Source of the DNA: Chthonomonadaceae bacterium | GTDB lineage: Bacteria; Armatimonadota; Chthonomonadetes; Chthonomonadales; Chthonomonadaceae | Assembly: GCA_025355115.1 (NCBI GenBank) | Contig: JANXLO010000479.1 | Location: 1 to 6,054 of the forward strand | Reading direction: 5' to 3' | Length of the DNA stretch: 6,054 bases | The notes under the pieces: model-generated | What the model was told of the DNA's origin: nothing | What the model saw: the letters and a program-made list of their open reading frames with translations, nothing else | The model's database searches: none | Position numbers and translations under genes: made by a program | Shown here: piece after piece, positions 5,337 through 6,054 of the stretch | How the letters are laid out: each line of letters starts with the position of its first letter | How positions within the stretch are numbered: the stretch's first letter is position 1

Positions 5337-6054
5337 ATGCGCCTAAAATCTTCCTCATTTCTTACTTCCGTTCTGCTGCTTGGTGGGCTTGGTGTCGCCG
5401 CCTCCCATTCGCCTCTGCTCCATATGGGGAGGCAGGCGGACGGCGGGTTCATCGTCTCCACCGGGAGGCGCATCGAGCCGGGAACCATCGCTTTCGACGG
5501 GCGCCCGACTGACATTGCCCTGCGACCTTCAGGGGACTTGCTCGCGATACTCGGCCAGAACAGCGTTTTTCTCGCGATGAGGGAGGGCCTCATCGCCGAC
5601 TCTGCCGCGCCGTTGGAGACCGGGGCGGGATATCGGGGACTGATCTGGTCACCGGATGGGATGCGCCTCTATGCCAGCGTCTCGAACGGCGTTGTGCGGG
5701 AGTTCACGCTCTCTGGCCGCAAGCTGACGGCGGGCAGAAACCTCATCATTCAGCCCGAAGGCGACAAAGAGAATCCCCGTCCGGGCGGCATGGCCATAAC
5801 GAGGGATGGCTCTCGGCTCTTCGTCTGCGCCTGCGACCGCAACTCAATCGTGGAACTCGCTTTGCCGGAGGGCCATCTCGTCCGGGAGTATCCTGTGCAG
5901 AACCTGCCATTCGAAGCGAAGCTGAGCGCGGATGAGAAGACGCTCATAGTGACGGACTGGGGCGGGCATAACGTGAAGGACGGCGACGACATGGGTGCCA
6001 CCGGCAATACCATGATCGCCATCGACGCGCGCGGGGCCGCCGCTTCCGGAACCG
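5337..6054 (+). CDS. Exported YncE/YVTN-like beta-propeller protein, 3' end beyond window
   Basis: The reading frame stays open for 239 codons and runs off the window. The protein begins with a likely Sec signal peptide: RLK, then a hydrophobic core FLTSVLLLGGLGVAA, with probable cleavage near residues 22-24. At least four propeller-blade motifs follow: ALRPSGDLLAIL (61-72), WSPDGMRLYAS (104-114), AITRDGSRLFVC (153-164) and LSADEKTLIVT (196-206). The opening GRQADGGFIVSTGRRIEPG and the TDWGGHNVKDGDD...AASGT stretch (206-239) resemble, from memory, bacterial fusions of a YncE-like propeller with a C-terminal alkaline phosphatase/phosphoesterase domain. That domain would lie outside the window, so catalytic activity cannot be claimed. 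GGAG five bases before ATG supports the start, and an in-frame GTG at 5286 lacks support. No functional link to succinate dehydrogenase is visible. C164 and C166 form a CAC pair in the third blade. Confidence 0.85.
   Translation, partial: MRLKSSSFLTSVLLLGGLGVAASHSPLLHMGRQADGGFIVSTGRRIEPGTIAFDGRPTDIALRPSGDLLAILGQNSVFLAMREGLIADSAAPLETGAGYRGLIWSPDGMRLYASVSNGVVREFTLSGRKLTAGRNLIIQPEGDKENPRPGGMAITRDGSRLFVCACDRNSIVELALPEGHLVREYPVQNLPFEAKLSADEKTLIVTDWGGHNVKDGDDMGATGNTMIAIDARGAAASGT

Overview
The window is a piece of a high-GC bacterial chromosome. Its core is a respiratory succinate dehydrogenase (complex II) operon on the minus strand, in transcription order sdhC-sdhA-sdhB (4147 down to 519). Divergent from it are a LysR-family regulator gene (4325-5227, plus strand) and the 5' part of an exported beta-propeller protein gene (5337 to the window end). 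The organism cannot be named from this sequence. The complex II type, the GC content and a propeller protein resembling the YncE/alkaline-phosphatase fusion family would suit Armatimonadota, Acidobacteriota, Chloroflexota or a similar phylum, but that is only an inference.

The succinate dehydrogenase is not the E. coli or mitochondrial kind. It has one large five-helix anchor (286 aa) in place of separate small SdhC and SdhD subunits. Its iron-sulfur subunit carries the CIECFLCxxVCH and CNITKCCTEVCPEH signatures that I associate from memory with mycobacterial Sdh1 ('type F' complex II). In that enzyme, cryo-EM showed a Rieske-type [2Fe-2S] cluster inside the membrane anchor instead of haem. 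The anchor here has a matching set of Cys and His residues (C118, C136, C219, H163, H177, H180, H220, H224). SdhA would oxidise succinate at FAD, SdhB would pass electrons through three Fe-S clusters, and SdhC would deliver them to membrane quinone.

The 177-bp gap between sdhC and the regulator gene holds a LysR-type T-N11-A dyad at 4266-4280, a second dyad at 4206-4220, and -10-like hexamers facing both ways. This layout suggests that the regulator controls itself and perhaps sdhCAB. Both gaps inside the operon contain GC-rich inverted repeats.

The left 518 bp show no convincing protein gene. They hold a G-run array next to the sdhB stop (473-512, with a hairpin at 460-481), then several small hairpins that fold best as minus-strand RNA. 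They end in a strong minus-strand intrinsic terminator (86-129). This is either an unusually long, structured 3' end of the sdh transcript or a separate, unidentified structured RNA. The right end (5337-6054) begins a signal-peptide-bearing YVTN/YncE-like propeller protein that is cut by the window edge.
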